Shown piece after piece: positions 63,204-64,000 of a DNA stretch of 64,000 nucleotides (within the stretch, counting starts at the first letter, position 1; each line of letters opens with the position of its first letter). This DNA comes from Dillenia suffruticosa (taxonomy: Eukaryota > Streptophyta > Magnoliopsida > Dilleniales > Dilleniaceae), in assembly GCA_033439265.1 (NCBI GenBank), contig JAVTVX010000008.1, forward strand, positions 2,294,001 through 2,358,000, given 5' to 3'. A program made the position numbers and the translations under genes. The notes under the pieces are model-generated. The model ran no database searches, was not told the DNA's origin, and worked only from the letters and a program-made list of their open reading frames with translations.

Positions 63204-64000
63204 CTGTCAGCATAAGAGAGAAGTCAGACAGATCCATAATGAATGATTTGGATAAATATATTTTTCTAAGAGTTCCATGACATGGAAACTATTTGGGCCA
63301 ATCTCCTCAAAGAATTCCCATATTTTTCTTTTTTATTTTTTCCCTCAATTCTTCTATAAGGCTTTCCAACACGCAGTCCAGAGAAATCAGAGATATATAG
63401 GCCTCAATCTGCCTACGTTCAAGGACTACTTATCAAGATCACTTAAAATGGTTTAACACATAATTCACAAACCAGAGTCATTAAATTATGATCTGAAGGC
63501 TCACAAAATAGATAGCAAGAAGCAAGCAGCAAGCAACAGTTCATCAGCCCCTTTTATTTGATATTTAATAAGTGAAGCCAAGAGGACTCTATCATGACTT
63601 TACGAATCTAAAGATGTCAAAATTGAAGAACAAGCTGTGACCGAGAAACTTCAAAAAGAAGAAAGCTATCACTCAAGCAGGCAGAGTCGGCTATTTGTCT
63701 TTTCACTTCCTCCAAAGCGCTAAAAAGAGCCCCTATTCCCATGTTAAACATACTATGATTTGTTTGCTCAACATTTGTCCAGTAATAAAAAATTCAACTG
63801 GCAATCTTATGATTCAGCTCGGACTATAATGAAAGAAAATATCAACATGTGATCCTAGTATGATATCCAAAATACGGTGAATTAGCAACCAAAAAAGATG
63901 ATTGCACGACTCATTTTGTTCAACCAAATTGATGTAAAACCCATGGTACTATTTCAGCCTATGGTCCTAGGCCCCTTTTTTTTTTTTGGCATTGACTAAA
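63204..64000. other. Probable intron of the unrecognised minus-strand gene
   Basis: No exon can be fixed. A minus-strand segment near 63725-63662 follows a TTTTTAG and reads ALEEVKRQIADSACLSD, but no good donor follows, so I leave it as a candidate only. The rest is AT-rich. Confidence 0.35.

Noticed and set aside
1-64000. CRISPR array, operon or bacterial mobile system
   Set aside because: The spliced genes and plant repeats show nuclear plant DNA. The tandem repeats seen are microsatellites or local duplications without spacers.

Overview
The window is nuclear DNA from a flowering plant, most likely a eudicot. The evidence is long AT-rich spacers, GT-AG introns, plant-only gene families (MED32, a polyol transporter, a pentatricopeptide-repeat gene, a DUF7086 protein) and a load of LINE, SINE and MITE insertions. 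I cannot name the species. Gene-level homology calls come from recognising the translations; no database was searched.

Layout. 0.6-1.0 kb: single-exon MED32 (minus strand). 1.1-7.6 kb: a LINE fragment with an inverted 5' end, followed directly by a long decayed L1-type LINE (ORF1 plus an endonuclease, reverse transcriptase, zinc-finger and RNase H ORF2, with a poly-A tail). 8.4-8.9 kb: a broken DUF7086 gene. 11.9-36.3 kb: phosphatidylinositol 4-kinase alpha, which I could splice into 26 exons with consistent phases (2008 aa). Its larger introns hold a LINE remnant, a SINE with a 21-bp target-site duplication, two copies of one GAGCTC-rich MITE and a possible third DNA element. 38.3-40.9 kb: a three-exon PLT5-like polyol/proton symporter (minus strand, 530 aa). 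41-52 kb: gene-poor AT-rich spacer with microsatellites and tandem duplications. 52.6-58.1 kb: an eight-exon PfkB pseudouridine kinase (392 aa) ending in the peroxisomal signal SKL. 59.5-61.1 kb: a PPR pseudogene split by a 295-bp insertion with an 18-bp target-site duplication. 62.3-63.2 kb: the last two exons of an unrecognised minus-strand gene with an acidic tail.

Gene order. From memory, PI4K alpha and the pseudouridine kinase are neighbours in Arabidopsis (At1g49340, At1g49350), while PLT5 and the PPR gene are neighbours on another chromosome (At3g18830, At3g18840). Here the four interleave in one segment, which looks like the unfractionated ancestral order. The genes do not form a pathway: they act in transcription (MED32), plasma-membrane phosphoinositide synthesis (PI4K alpha), polyol uptake (PLT) and peroxisomal pseudouridine breakdown (PfkB kinase).

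I found no tRNA or rRNA gene, CRISPR array or operon. I found no clear undescribed system. The most informative observations are the interleaved gene order, the inverted LINE, the paired MITEs in one gene and the insertion in the PPR pseudogene.
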